A stretch of 23,475 nt of DNA from an uncultured Bacilli bacterium (GTDB lineage Bacteria > Bacillota_I > Bacilli_A > RF39 > UBA660). Where the stretch lies: NCBI GenBank assembly GCA_947588975.1, contig CANQAF010000011.1, forward strand, positions 1 to 23,475. The letters run 5' to 3'. Position 1 is the first letter of the stretch. Each line of letters begins with the position of its first letter. Made by a program: the position numbers and the translations under genes. The notes under the pieces are model-generated. The model saw nothing but the letters and a program-made list of their open reading frames with translations, made no database searches and was not told where the DNA came from. Below, piece by piece: positions 1 through 7,881 of this stretch.

Positions 1-2928
1 CGTGGAAATTATATGGATAGACAAATGATCGGTGTATTTTTAGATGTTAATGGTGATGATATTGGTCAGATTCAGATGCGTAAAATTAGTGGAACTGGCG
101 ATTTAACAGTAACCATTCAAAATAATAATAACTGGTGTCAAACGACAACAACCATAACAAATTCAACTGAAAATGATGGATGGCAAACAGTTTCTAATTC
201 GGGTGCAAGTGAAGAGTGTGATGGGACTTTAGCAGCTGTTCCAACCGTAAAAACATTATATAAACAAACTGGACCAGTTGTTTATGAAATAAAATATAAT
301 ATAGATGATACAAAAGTAAAGCCATTACATTATTATCATGAGGGTGATGGAGCAGAATATGAGGCTCAATTTTTACAAGAATGGCAAGCTGATACAGATA
401 GTTATGCGATGTTAGATGGATTATCTTTTATGGCATTAATGCCTTATGAAGATCGTGCTCATGTTTATGACAAATCATCTCAAAGAAGTTTCGATTCTTT
501 CGATGAAACATTTACTTTTTGGAATCAAGTAATGGATATTTATGATGAATTAATTGGAATTTCTTATACGCCAGAACATGAATGGGATCAGGCAGTAAAA
601 ACTAAATTTTTCTTAAAAGCAAATAAACATGGACCTGGTAGTGCATATTATGCCTTGTATGATTGTATTGGTAAAACATCAACAGAAATGTATTCAACGA
701 TGCAACAGTGGTGGGGTACACTACATGAATATGGACATGGTTATCAAGGAAATGTAGGAGCTTCTGGAAATGGAATGCCAATTACCGAAATTGCAGTCAA
801 TATTTTCTCATACTATATTCAACAATTGAGTGGATTATATAAATATAATGATAATTGGTTAGGAAATATTGATGCCAATGAAGAAACTTGGAATCAAAAA
901 CGTAAAGAAGGAGTAAAATTTACAGATACTGCTTTAGGTACACAAGGTACTCTTTATACATTTATTAATATGTTAAATGCTACAGGGGAGTATAAAGAAG
1001 CTTATGCTTATGTAAATCAATATTTTAGAGAAGTATATTATACCACTGGAAAAAAATTAAAAACGCAAGATGCTTGGGTATTAGCATATGAAAAAAAATA
1101 CCATCTCAATTTAGTTCCATACTTTGAATCATGGGGCATTGAAATTTCAGAAGATGTAAAAGATCAAATGATGCAGAGTAATGCAGAAGTAGTTTACTAC
1201 TTGGGTGATATCGTATCTGATTCTAATCTAGCTACTTCTTTAAAAGAAAAATATCATAAAATTGGGGAATATGATTTAGTAACGGCATCTGAATTAAAAG
1301 CTGAAAATTTAACAGGAACTGTGAATATTACATTTGAAATCGACGATTTTAGTAATATAAAAAATAAATATTTAATCATTAAGGATGGGGATCAAGAAGT
1401 TGCTAAAGTGCTCGTTACAAGTCCAGAAATGACTTTGACATTGCCTATTGGGACCTATCGAGTAGCGCCTCCTAGAGGGAATGTTGCTTTAGAATATGAT
1501 AGATTTTATATGACTGTGGTTGCCGGAAAAGAAACATCTTATACTATTCATTATCGTGGTATTGATGATATATCTTATGGAAATGGTATTACGATTTATA
1601 GTCTTGGAAATTATGATTCAACCAATGACGCAACTAAAATTCCATTTAAACTAGAGTTGCAAGGAAATACGCTTCATATCACATATCGAGGAACTCGCAT
1701 TAAATCTAGTGGTTATTCAAGTGATGTATTTTCAAAAATTACAGTATCAGATAAGAATGGAAACGAAAAACATTCTAAAAGTGTAAGTACTAGTCATCCA
1801 TTTTGGACAGACGTACTAGTAGATACATATGATATTGATATGGAACTCGGTGACCAAATCACATTATATTATATAGGTAATAAAAATGACGTCATCATAA
1901 CAAGTGATTTGACTGGAGAATCATTAGAAAATTATAAGATTACAGATGAGGAACTTGATCAAATTACCTATGTTATGACGCAGTATGGATTGGTACCAGA
2001 AACAATTGCTAAGGATAATAATGCATTATATCAATTATATAAAGAAAGAGTAACTACATATGTATCTTCTTATTTAAGTAATCATACACAAAAGGAATAT
2101 ATGGATCCTTTTGCAAACCAACAAGATATTAATTTGATCATTGATTTAGTTTCTAAATTGGAACCAACAGATCAAAAGCCATATCAACAATTTTTACAAG
2201 AATTGATTGTAAATGAGCCACCAAAGATAGAATTAAAACAAAATTACTTTACCTTTAAAGTGTCAGATCATAAAACACTAGAAGATATGAAACAATATAT
2301 TGTTGTTACAGATTTAGAAGATGGACTTATTGATGTAAATAGTGAAAAGGTTACATTGATTTCTAATGTAATATGGAATGTAGCAGGACATTACACTATT
2401 ACGATAACAGCGGTAGATAGTCAAGATAGTAAATCAACAGAAGTTATCTATGTGACGATTGAAGAAGATGTCATCAAACAACCAGAACAAGAGCCATCAG
2501 AGCAAGAGCCATCAGAACAAGAGCCATCAGAGCAAGTTCCATCAGAACAAAAGCCATCGAATGAAAATACTTCAAATTCAAACGAAAATCAAGAAAATCA
2601 TACTACAGTGGAGCAACCAACGATACAGCAGTCAAATTCTCAATCTAGTACTGGTCAAACATCAACCCAACCTTCCCATAGTAATGGTACAATTCAAGGT
2701 GTGGAAGAAAATATCGTAGAACCTGACGAAGTTACCAATATAGAAAATGAAGAAACAGAGATTCTTGAAGAAGAAAAAGAAGTAAATAACCATGAATCAA
2801 CAGAAACAGATACACCTGTAGTTGTAAAAAAGAAAAATTATGGCATGATAATCACGATTGGTATTATATGCTTTGGAATTATTGTATTAATAGGAATCAA
2901 AGTAGCAGGAAAGATTAAAGAACAATAA
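1..2928 (+). CDS. M60-family (enhancin/mucinase-like) surface metallopeptidase, 5' partial
   Basis: Likely a secreted, membrane-anchored zinc peptidase acting on mucin-type glycoproteins outside the cell. Counting from the ATG at 13, the gluzincin motif HEYGH is at residues 238-242 with a downstream Glu at 259 (TEIAVN), the HExxH...E pattern of peptidase M60. Residues about 737-816 look like a bacterial Ig-like domain of the DUF5011/Cry22Aa type. An acidic, Gln/Pro/Ser-rich stalk with EPSEQ repeats follows, then a hydrophobic helix at about 945-963 and a short basic tail. There is no LPXTG, so anchoring is probably by this transmembrane segment. The frame is open to base 1 (codons R-G-N-Y precede the ATG), no signal peptide is seen, and an RGN...YDR stretch recurs near residue 490. 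The true start is therefore upstream and the ATG at 13 is internal. Substrate is inferred from the family. Confidence 0.85.
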   Translation, partial: RGNYMDRQMIGVFLDVNGDDIGQIQMRKISGTGDLTVTIQNNNNWCQTTTTITNSTENDGWQTVSNSGASEECDGTLAAVPTVKTLYKQTGPVVYEIKYNIDDTKVKPLHYYHEGDGAEYEAQFLQEWQADTDSYAMLDGLSFMALMPYEDRAHVYDKSSQRSFDSFDETFTFWNQVMDIYDELIGISYTPEHEWDQAVKTKFFLKANKHGPGSAYYALYDCIGKTSTEMYSTMQQWWGTLHEYGHGYQGNVGASGNGMPITEIAVNIFSYYIQQLSGLYKYNDNWLGNIDANEETWNQKRKEGVKFTDTALGTQGTLYTFINMLNATGEYKEAYAYVNQYFREVYYTTGKKLKTQDAWVLAYEKKYHLNLVPYFESWGIEISEDVKDQMMQSNAEVVYYLGDIVSDSNLATSLKEKYHKIGEYDLVTASELKAENLTGTVNITFEIDDFSNIKNKYLIIKDGDQEVAKVLVTSPEMTLTLPIGTYRVAPPRGNVALEYDRFYMTVVAGKETSYTIHYRGIDDISYGNGITIYSLGNYDSTNDATKIPFKLELQGNTLHITYRGTRIKSSGYSSDVFSKITVSDKNGNEKHSKSVSTSHPFWTDVLVDTYDIDMELGDQITLYYIGNKNDVIITSDLTGESLENYKITDEELDQITYVMTQYGLVPETIAKDNNALYQLYKERVTTYVSSYLSNHTQKEYMDPFANQQDINLIIDLVSKLEPTDQKPYQQFLQELIVNEPPKIELKQNYFTFKVSDHKTLEDMKQYIVVTDLEDGLIDVNSEKVTLISNVIWNVAGHYTITITAVDSQDSKSTEVIYVTIEEDVIKQPEQEPSEQEPSEQEPSEQVPSEQKPSNENTSNSNENQENHTTVEQPTIQQSNSQSSTGQTSTQPSHSNGTIQGVEENIVEPDEVTNIENEETEILEEEKEVNNHESTETDTPVVVKKKNYGMIITIGIICFGIIVLIGIKVAGKIKEQ
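2491..2550 (+). repeat. Four tandem 15-bp units encoding EPSEQ
   Basis: Four near-identical in-frame 15-base units (consensus gagccatcagarcaa) encode E-P-S-E-Q in the stalk of the M60 protein; the fourth unit has Val for Glu. This is a typical slippage-prone wall-spanning linker. Confidence 0.85.
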
Positions 2929-2938
2929 CGTTCTTTTT
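2917..2938 (+). terminator. Intrinsic terminator of the M60 gene
   Basis: AAAGAAC (2917-2923) pairs with GTTCTTT (2930-2936) across a 6-base loop and runs into a T tract. The stem overlaps the stop codon of the peptidase gene. It is short and AT-rich, so moderate strength is expected. Confidence 0.5.
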
Positions 2939-2997
2939 CTTCACAAAAATAGAAAATATAATTTAAAGAAAAAGGCATATAATAATAAAGGAAGTTA

Positions 2998-3026
2998 TTG
3001 ACATATGATTTAAAATATTTTATACT
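2998..3026 (+). promoter_or_regulatory. Sigma-A promoter of the gatCAB-asnS-aspS operon
   Basis: TTGACA at 2998-3003 and TATACT at 3021-3026 with a 17-base spacer. Transcription should begin near 3033, just before the T-box leader. Confidence 0.85.
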
Positions 3027-3032
3027 TAGAAC

Positions 3033-3294
3033 AACGACTGAGAAAAAGAAAAGTAACAAATATCCCTTTGTACAAGCGAGTTAGATATGGTGGAAGCTAA
3101 CAACATATATATTTGTGAAAAACACTTTGGAGTTGCTTATGCGAAAGAAAAGTAGTGTAAGCCGGATGTGAACCGTTAATAACACTAAGGTTTGATAGAA
3201 CCAAAAGAGACCATTATGGTAATAAGGGTGGTACCGCGGATACAACAGTCATTCGTCCCTATATAGGGAAGAGTGGCTGTTTTTATATGAAAGG
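3033..3294 (+). promoter_or_regulatory. T-box riboswitch leader, specifier probably AAC (Asn)
   Basis: The conserved T-box sequence AGGGTGGTACCGCG is at 3225-3238, followed by a terminator hairpin. In Stem I an AGTA element precedes acaaatat, which pairs with atatttgt; the distal hairpin gttag/ctaac encloses ggtgg. On the 3' strand GAAAAACA follows the helix. AAC at 3121-3123 followed by A is the best specifier, and Asn fits the genes controlled. A one-base shift would read AAA (Lys), so the register is not certain. Uncharged tRNA would pair with the specifier and, by its NCCA end, with the T-box bulge, favouring the antiterminator and raising expression of the operon. Confidence 0.88.
3244..3284 (+). 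terminator. T-box terminator hairpin before gatC
   Basis: An imperfect stem runs from aacagtcattcgtcccta to tagggaagagtggctgtt around a short AT loop, followed by a T tract. It is the alternative fold to the antiterminator formed with the T-box sequence. Confidence 0.8.
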
Positions 3295-3303
3295 ATGAAT
3301 GTT

Positions 3304-3600
3304 ATGATTACCAAAGATAAACTAAAAGAATATGCTGCAAAGTTGATGTTTGACATGAATGAAGAAGAATATGAAACATTAGAAAAAGAATTTGAAGTGA
3401 TTTTAAAACAAATGGATTTTATTGACCATATTGAGGGCATTGATCAAATAGAACCAATGACATTTCCTTATCAAATTGATCATGCAAAATTCCGTAAAGA
3501 TGAAATTCAAGATACACTAGAAACAGAAGAAGCACTTCAAAATGCTGCAAATGTAGATCGTAATCAAGTCAGAGTACCAAAGGTGGTGGAAGAAGCATGA
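3304..3600 (+). CDS. gatC: Asp-tRNA(Asn)/Glu-tRNA(Gln) amidotransferase subunit C
   Basis: The small subunit of the GatCAB transamidase, which stabilises the GatA-GatB contact. The protein is 98 residues, the usual GatC size, with the typical N-terminus (ITKDKLKEYAAKLMF) and the central segment around residues 40-60 where FIDHIEGIDQIEPM matches the family pattern. The ATG at 3304 was chosen because AAAGG at 3290-3294 sits 9 bases before it; the in-frame ATG at 3295 touches that site and is unlikely. The gene is first in the T-box operon and its TGA overlaps the gatA ATG (ATGA). Confidence 0.93.
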   Translation: MITKDKLKEYAAKLMFDMNEEEYETLEKEFEVILKQMDFIDHIEGIDQIEPMTFPYQIDHAKFRKDEIQDTLETEEALQNAANVDRNQVRVPKVVEEA

Positions 3601-5063
3601 GTTATATGGATAAATCAATCGATGAAATTCGTCAATCTTTAGATCAAAAAGAAGTAACAAGTGATGCTTTATTTGAAGAAGCGATTTCACGTGCAAATCA
3701 GTATCAAGAAACATACAATGCATTTGTAACAATTTTAGACAAAAAACAAGAACAAACTGCGAATACTATCTTATCTGGTATTCCATATGCTTTAAAAGAT
3801 AATTTTTCAACAAAAGGTATTTTAACCACTTCTTCTTCTAATATTTTAAAAAATTATGTACCTGTTTATAATGCGACTGTATATCAAAAATTAGAAGATG
3901 CAGGTGCTGTTTTAATGGGGAAAACAGTATTAGATGAACTTGCAATGGGAGGAACTGGAACGACAGGACATACTGGCGTTGTAAAAAATCCATGGGATTC
4001 ATCTAGACAAATTGGTGGCTCTAGCGCCGGGAGTGCTGCTGCTGTTGCTTTAGGAATTGTTCCATTTTCAATCGGTTCTGATACAGGTGATTCTATTCGT
4101 AAACCTGCTGCCTTTGGTGGTATTGTTGGATATAAACCAACATATGGAAGAGTATCTAGATATGGATTATTCGCATTTGCGTCTTCCCTAGATCATGTAG
4201 GATGTTTTGCTCGCAATGTCAAAGATGTTGCCTATGTCATAGATACGATCAAAGGAAGCGATCCTCATGATATGACATCTCTTCCAGATGATGGAAAACA
4301 ATATGTAGATACACTTGAAAATGATATCAAAGGAAGAAAACTATTTTATATCAAAGAAGCATGCGATTTAGAAAATTATGAACATGTGGATGATCCAGAA
4401 TTAAAAGAAACATTGAAACAATTTTTTGCGATGATTGAAAAGTGCAAACAATTAGGTTTTGAAGTAGAAGGTGTTTCTATTAACCGTGAATTACTGAATG
4501 CAATTTATCCTACTTACATGACAATTTCATGTGCTGAAGCAACGAGTAACAATGCAAATTTAACTGGTATCCCTTTTGGTGTAAGAGGAGAAGGAAATGG
4601 TATTCAAGAAATTATGTTTGATGCTAGAACCAAAGGATTTAGTGAATTAATTAAACGACGTTTTATTTTAGGTAGTTACATTCTGCAAAAAGAAAATCAA
4701 GAAAAATTATTTAAAAATGCTGGTAGAATTCGTCATATGATTGTCGATAAAATGAATGAACTATTCCAAACATATGATGGTCTTATTATGCCAGCAAGTG
4801 GTGGAATCGCACCTAAATTTGGTGAAAAAACAGACCAGTTGTCAGACCGTTATTTGGTACTTGAAAACCATATGGCAATCGGAAACTTTGGTGGATATCC
4901 AAGTATTACACTCCCAATTGGTTTTGTTAATGATATGCCAATTGCTATCAACTTGACGGGAAGACAATTTGAAGATGATGTAGTACTCAATATGGCAAAT
5001 CAAATTGAAAAAATAACAGGTTGTAAAGACCAAATTGCGAAAGGAGAAGAAAATCATGTATAA
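3597..5063 (+). CDS. gatA: Asp-tRNA(Asn)/Glu-tRNA(Gln) amidotransferase subunit A
   Basis: The glutaminase subunit of GatCAB: it releases ammonia from glutamine (or asparagine) and passes it to GatB. It is an amidase-signature enzyme of 488 residues with the Ser-cisSer-Lys triad visible: Lys67 in IPYALKDN, Ser142 in GGSSAGS and nucleophile Ser166 in GSDTGDSIRKPAA. The spacing of 24 between the two serines matches the family. The residue before the nucleophile is Asp rather than the usual Gly, which I recall from mycoplasma GatA proteins and read as a lineage marker. Start: ATG at 3597, overlapping gatC by 4 bases, with ggtgga upstream at 3585-3590. It overlaps gatB by 8 bases. Confidence 0.96.
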   Translation: MSYMDKSIDEIRQSLDQKEVTSDALFEEAISRANQYQETYNAFVTILDKKQEQTANTILSGIPYALKDNFSTKGILTTSSSNILKNYVPVYNATVYQKLEDAGAVLMGKTVLDELAMGGTGTTGHTGVVKNPWDSSRQIGGSSAGSAAAVALGIVPFSIGSDTGDSIRKPAAFGGIVGYKPTYGRVSRYGLFAFASSLDHVGCFARNVKDVAYVIDTIKGSDPHDMTSLPDDGKQYVDTLENDIKGRKLFYIKEACDLENYEHVDDPELKETLKQFFAMIEKCKQLGFEVEGVSINRELLNAIYPTYMTISCAEATSNNANLTGIPFGVRGEGNGIQEIMFDARTKGFSELIKRRFILGSYILQKENQEKLFKNAGRIRHMIVDKMNELFQTYDGLIMPASGGIAPKFGEKTDQLSDRYLVLENHMAIGNFGGYPSITLPIGFVNDMPIAINLTGRQFEDDVVLNMANQIEKITGCKDQIAKGEENHV

Positions 5064-6480
5064 AGTTACCATTGGATTAGAAGTTCACTGTGAACTGAAG
5101 ACGATTTCTAAAAACTTCTCTGGTGCAGCCAATGCTTATTCAGAAATACCAAACAGTCATCTTGCCACTGTTGATTTAGGATTGCCAGGTATTTTACCAG
5201 TCATTAATGAAAATGGAGTAAAACAGGCTCTTAAAATGGCGCTTGCGATGCACTGTGAAACACCTAAATATATTACATTTGAACGTAAAAACTATTTCTA
5301 TCCTGACTTACCAAAAGGATATCAAATTACACAATTTTATCATCCTGTTGGAATCAATGGATATGTCATGGTTCATGCCAATGATGAAGATAAAAAAGTA
5401 TTCATTCATGATACCCATCTAGAAGAAGATACTGCATCTTTAGATCACTATGGAGCTTATTCGTTAATTGATTATAACCGTTCAGGTGTTCCACTCTTGG
5501 AAACAGTTACTGAACCTTGCATGCATAGTGCCGAAGAAGCAATTGCGTTTCTAGAAGCTTTAAGAAGTATATTTTTATACTGTGGTGCCAGTGAAGCAAG
5601 AACGGATAGAGGACAAATGCGTTGTGATGTTAATATTTCTCTTGCTGAAGAAAATGCGACAGAATTAGGTACAAAAGTGGAAATTAAAAACGTAAACTCT
5701 TTTAACAATGTCAAAGAAGCTATTTTATGTGAGATCAAAAGACAAACAGAAATCTTAGAATCTGGTGGAGTAGTCAAACAAGAAACGAGACGTTATGATG
5801 AAAATGATATGTGTACTTATTTAATGCGTTCTAAGGAAGATGCGGTCGATTATAAATTTTTTACAGAACCAAATATTCCGCCAATTCGTGTAGATGATAC
5901 TTGGTTAGAATCCATTAAAAGCGAAATTCCTTTATTACAATATGAGCGTATTACTCATTATATGGAAGATTATGGTCTTTCTCGTTATGACGCAACCATA
6001 TTAGTTAAAGAAAAAGAAATGGCTGAATATTTTGAAGCAACCATTCAAGAAGGATCAGATCCAAAAGCTGCTTCTAACTGGATTACGAGTGTAATTTTAG
6101 GACATATGAATAAATATGAAATACCAATTACCAAACTATTTTTAACTCCTAAAATGTTAACTGATTTAATTGATTTAATCAAAGAAGGCAAAATTTCTAG
6201 TAAACAAGCAAAAGAGGTATTATATCAATCATTAGAAGAAGAAAAAGCGCCTACACAATTAGTAGAAGAATTAGGAATTCAACAAATAGGTAATGATGAT
6301 GAAATTGCTTTAATCGTTAACGAAGTAATAGAAGAACATCCAGAAGCAAAAGAACAATATCAAGCGGGTAGAACTAATATAGTAGATTTCTTAGTAGGTC
6401 AAGTTATGAAAAAAACGAGAGGGCAAGCCAATCCTGCTGTTACCAGAAATTTAGTTTTAGAAGAAATGAAGAAAGGATAA
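5056..6480 (+). CDS. gatB: Asp-tRNA(Asn)/Glu-tRNA(Gln) amidotransferase subunit B
   Basis: The tRNA-binding subunit that activates the mischarged aminoacyl-tRNA side chain with ATP and completes its amidation to Gln-tRNA(Gln) or Asn-tRNA(Asn). Family landmarks are in order: GLEVHCEL at residues 7-14, the LPKGYQITQ loop, DYNRSGVPLLE, and RGQMRCDVNISL. The C-terminal tail has the YqeY-like tRNA-recognition segment ending GQVMKKTRGQANP. Length is 474 residues, normal for GatB. The ATG at 5056 lies 9 bases after AAAGGAG; an in-frame ATG at 5035 lies inside gatA before this site and is rejected. The stop at 6478-6480 touches asnS. Confidence 0.96.
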   Translation: MYKVTIGLEVHCELKTISKNFSGAANAYSEIPNSHLATVDLGLPGILPVINENGVKQALKMALAMHCETPKYITFERKNYFYPDLPKGYQITQFYHPVGINGYVMVHANDEDKKVFIHDTHLEEDTASLDHYGAYSLIDYNRSGVPLLETVTEPCMHSAEEAIAFLEALRSIFLYCGASEARTDRGQMRCDVNISLAEENATELGTKVEIKNVNSFNNVKEAILCEIKRQTEILESGGVVKQETRRYDENDMCTYLMRSKEDAVDYKFFTEPNIPPIRVDDTWLESIKSEIPLLQYERITHYMEDYGLSRYDATILVKEKEMAEYFEATIQEGSDPKAASNWITSVILGHMNKYEIPITKLFLTPKMLTDLIDLIKEGKISSKQAKEVLYQSLEEEKAPTQLVEELGIQQIGNDDEIALIVNEVIEEHPEAKEQYQAGRTNIVDFLVGQVMKKTRGQANPAVTRNLVLEEMKKG

Positions 6481-6485
6481 TGGAT

Positions 6486-7871
6486 ATGATCGATGTTAAG
6501 GATTTATATGAAAATTTAAAGGATTATCAAGCTAAAACTGTTACATTACAAGGATGGATTCGTAATATTCGTAAACAAAAGGATTTTGGTTTTATTGATT
6601 TTTCCGATGGGACCTATTTTAAACATGTACAACTCGTATATGATAAAGAAACTCCTGCTTTTGACGAAATTAATGGATTTCATAATGGATGTGCTATTAC
6701 AGTAACTGGAACCATTCAAGAATCCGTTGGTGCTGGTCAAGATTTTGAACTTAAAATTTCAGAAATTCATTTAGAAGGAGATTGTCCAGAAGACTATCCA
6801 TTGCAACCAAAGCGTCATACACGTGAATTTTTAAGAGAAGTAGCTTATTTACGACCTAGAACCAATTTATTTCAAGCAGTTTTTCGTATTCGTAGTTTAG
6901 CAGCCCATGCGATTCATACATATTTTCAAGAAAGAGGCTATGTATATGTGCATACACCTTTAATCACTGCAAATGATGGAGAAGGTGCTGGAGAAATGTT
7001 TCAACTTACAACTATGGATTTAAAAAATATTCCAAAAGATAAAGAAGGGAATATTGATTTTAAAGACGATTTCTTTGGGAAAAAAGTAGGACTTACTGTA
7101 ACAGGACAACTTGAAGGAGAAACATTTGCAATGGCCTATAAAAAGATCTATACTTTTGGACCAACATTCCGTGCCGAAAATTCCAATACCAAAACCCATG
7201 CTTCTGAATTTTGGATGATTGAACCAGAAATTGCCTTTTGTGATTTAAATGGACTCATGGATATTGAAGAAGACATGTTAAAGTATATTGTAAAATATGT
7301 GATGGATCACGCATCATTAGAATTAGAGTTTTTAAATGAGTTTGTGGAAAAAGGATTAATTGATAAATTAAAAGCTTTATTAGAAAATAAAGCCGTTCGT
7401 ATTACGCATGAAGAAGCTATTACTATTTTAAAAAATGCCAATAAAGAATTTGAATATGAACCAGTTTATGGACAGGATATTGCGAAAGAGCATGAAAAGT
7501 ATTTAACGGAAGAATATTTTCATGCACCTGTTTTTGTGAAAGATTGGCCAAAAGATATTAAAGCATTTTATATGAAGTTAAACCCTGACAATCAAACAGT
7601 TGCGGCTGTTGATTTATTAGTCCCTGGATCAGGTGAATTAATGGGTGGTAGTCAACGTGAAGAAAGTTATGAAAAATTAATGGCTCGTATGGATGAATTA
7701 CATATGACAAAAGAAGGATTAGATTGGTATTTAAATTTAAGAAAATATGGAGGTTGTATCCATTCAGGTTTTGGAATGGGATTTGAAAGATTGCTTATTT
7801 ATTTAACAGGTGTTGAAAATATAAGAGATGTCATTCCTTATCCAAGAACACCTAAAAATTGTGATTTTTAA
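6486..7871 (+). CDS. asnS: Asparaginyl-tRNA synthetase
   Basis: Charges tRNA(Asn) directly with asparagine in the cytoplasm. A class II synthetase of 461 residues with an N-terminal OB-fold anticodon domain (about 1-115) and a catalytic domain. AsnRS-specific text includes TPLITANDGEGAGEMFQLTT, FGPTFRAENSNT (motif 2, Arg229) and GMGFERLL (motif 3, Glu434-Arg435), ending VIPYPRTPKNCDF as in E. coli AsnRS. The ATG at 6486 is 8 bases after AAAGGA. An ATG at 6480, overlapping the gatB stop by one base, is in frame but only 3 bases from that site; it would add two residues. Its presence beside GatCAB suggests that GatCAB mainly makes Gln-tRNA(Gln), or that both Asn routes operate. Confidence 0.95.
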   Translation: MIDVKDLYENLKDYQAKTVTLQGWIRNIRKQKDFGFIDFSDGTYFKHVQLVYDKETPAFDEINGFHNGCAITVTGTIQESVGAGQDFELKISEIHLEGDCPEDYPLQPKRHTREFLREVAYLRPRTNLFQAVFRIRSLAAHAIHTYFQERGYVYVHTPLITANDGEGAGEMFQLTTMDLKNIPKDKEGNIDFKDDFFGKKVGLTVTGQLEGETFAMAYKKIYTFGPTFRAENSNTKTHASEFWMIEPEIAFCDLNGLMDIEEDMLKYIVKYVMDHASLELEFLNEFVEKGLIDKLKALLENKAVRITHEEAITILKNANKEFEYEPVYGQDIAKEHEKYLTEEYFHAPVFVKDWPKDIKAFYMKLNPDNQTVAAVDLLVPGSGELMGGSQREESYEKLMARMDELHMTKEGLDWYLNLRKYGGCIHSGFGMGFERLLIYLTGVENIRDVIPYPRTPKNCDF

Positions 7872-7881
7872 AGGAGGATAT

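Noticed and set aside
2491..2550. CRISPR-like array of 15-base repeats
   Set aside because: Units are contiguous, in frame and encode a stalk; no spacers.
2838..3059. Minus-strand small membrane protein frame overlapping the M60 end and the operon promoter
   Set aside because: No ribosome site; the hydrophobicity reflects the antisense of AT-rich DNA and the transmembrane codons.
3117..3119. GAA (Glu) as a second specifier codon of the first T-box
   Set aside because: It is four bases from AAC and probably part of the conserved loop-E GAA, not a one-base shift as reported in Clostridium acetobutylicum.
5035..5055. Upstream ATG of gatB at 5035
   Set aside because: It lies before AAAGGAG and inside gatA; residues before MYKVTIGLEVH do not match the family.
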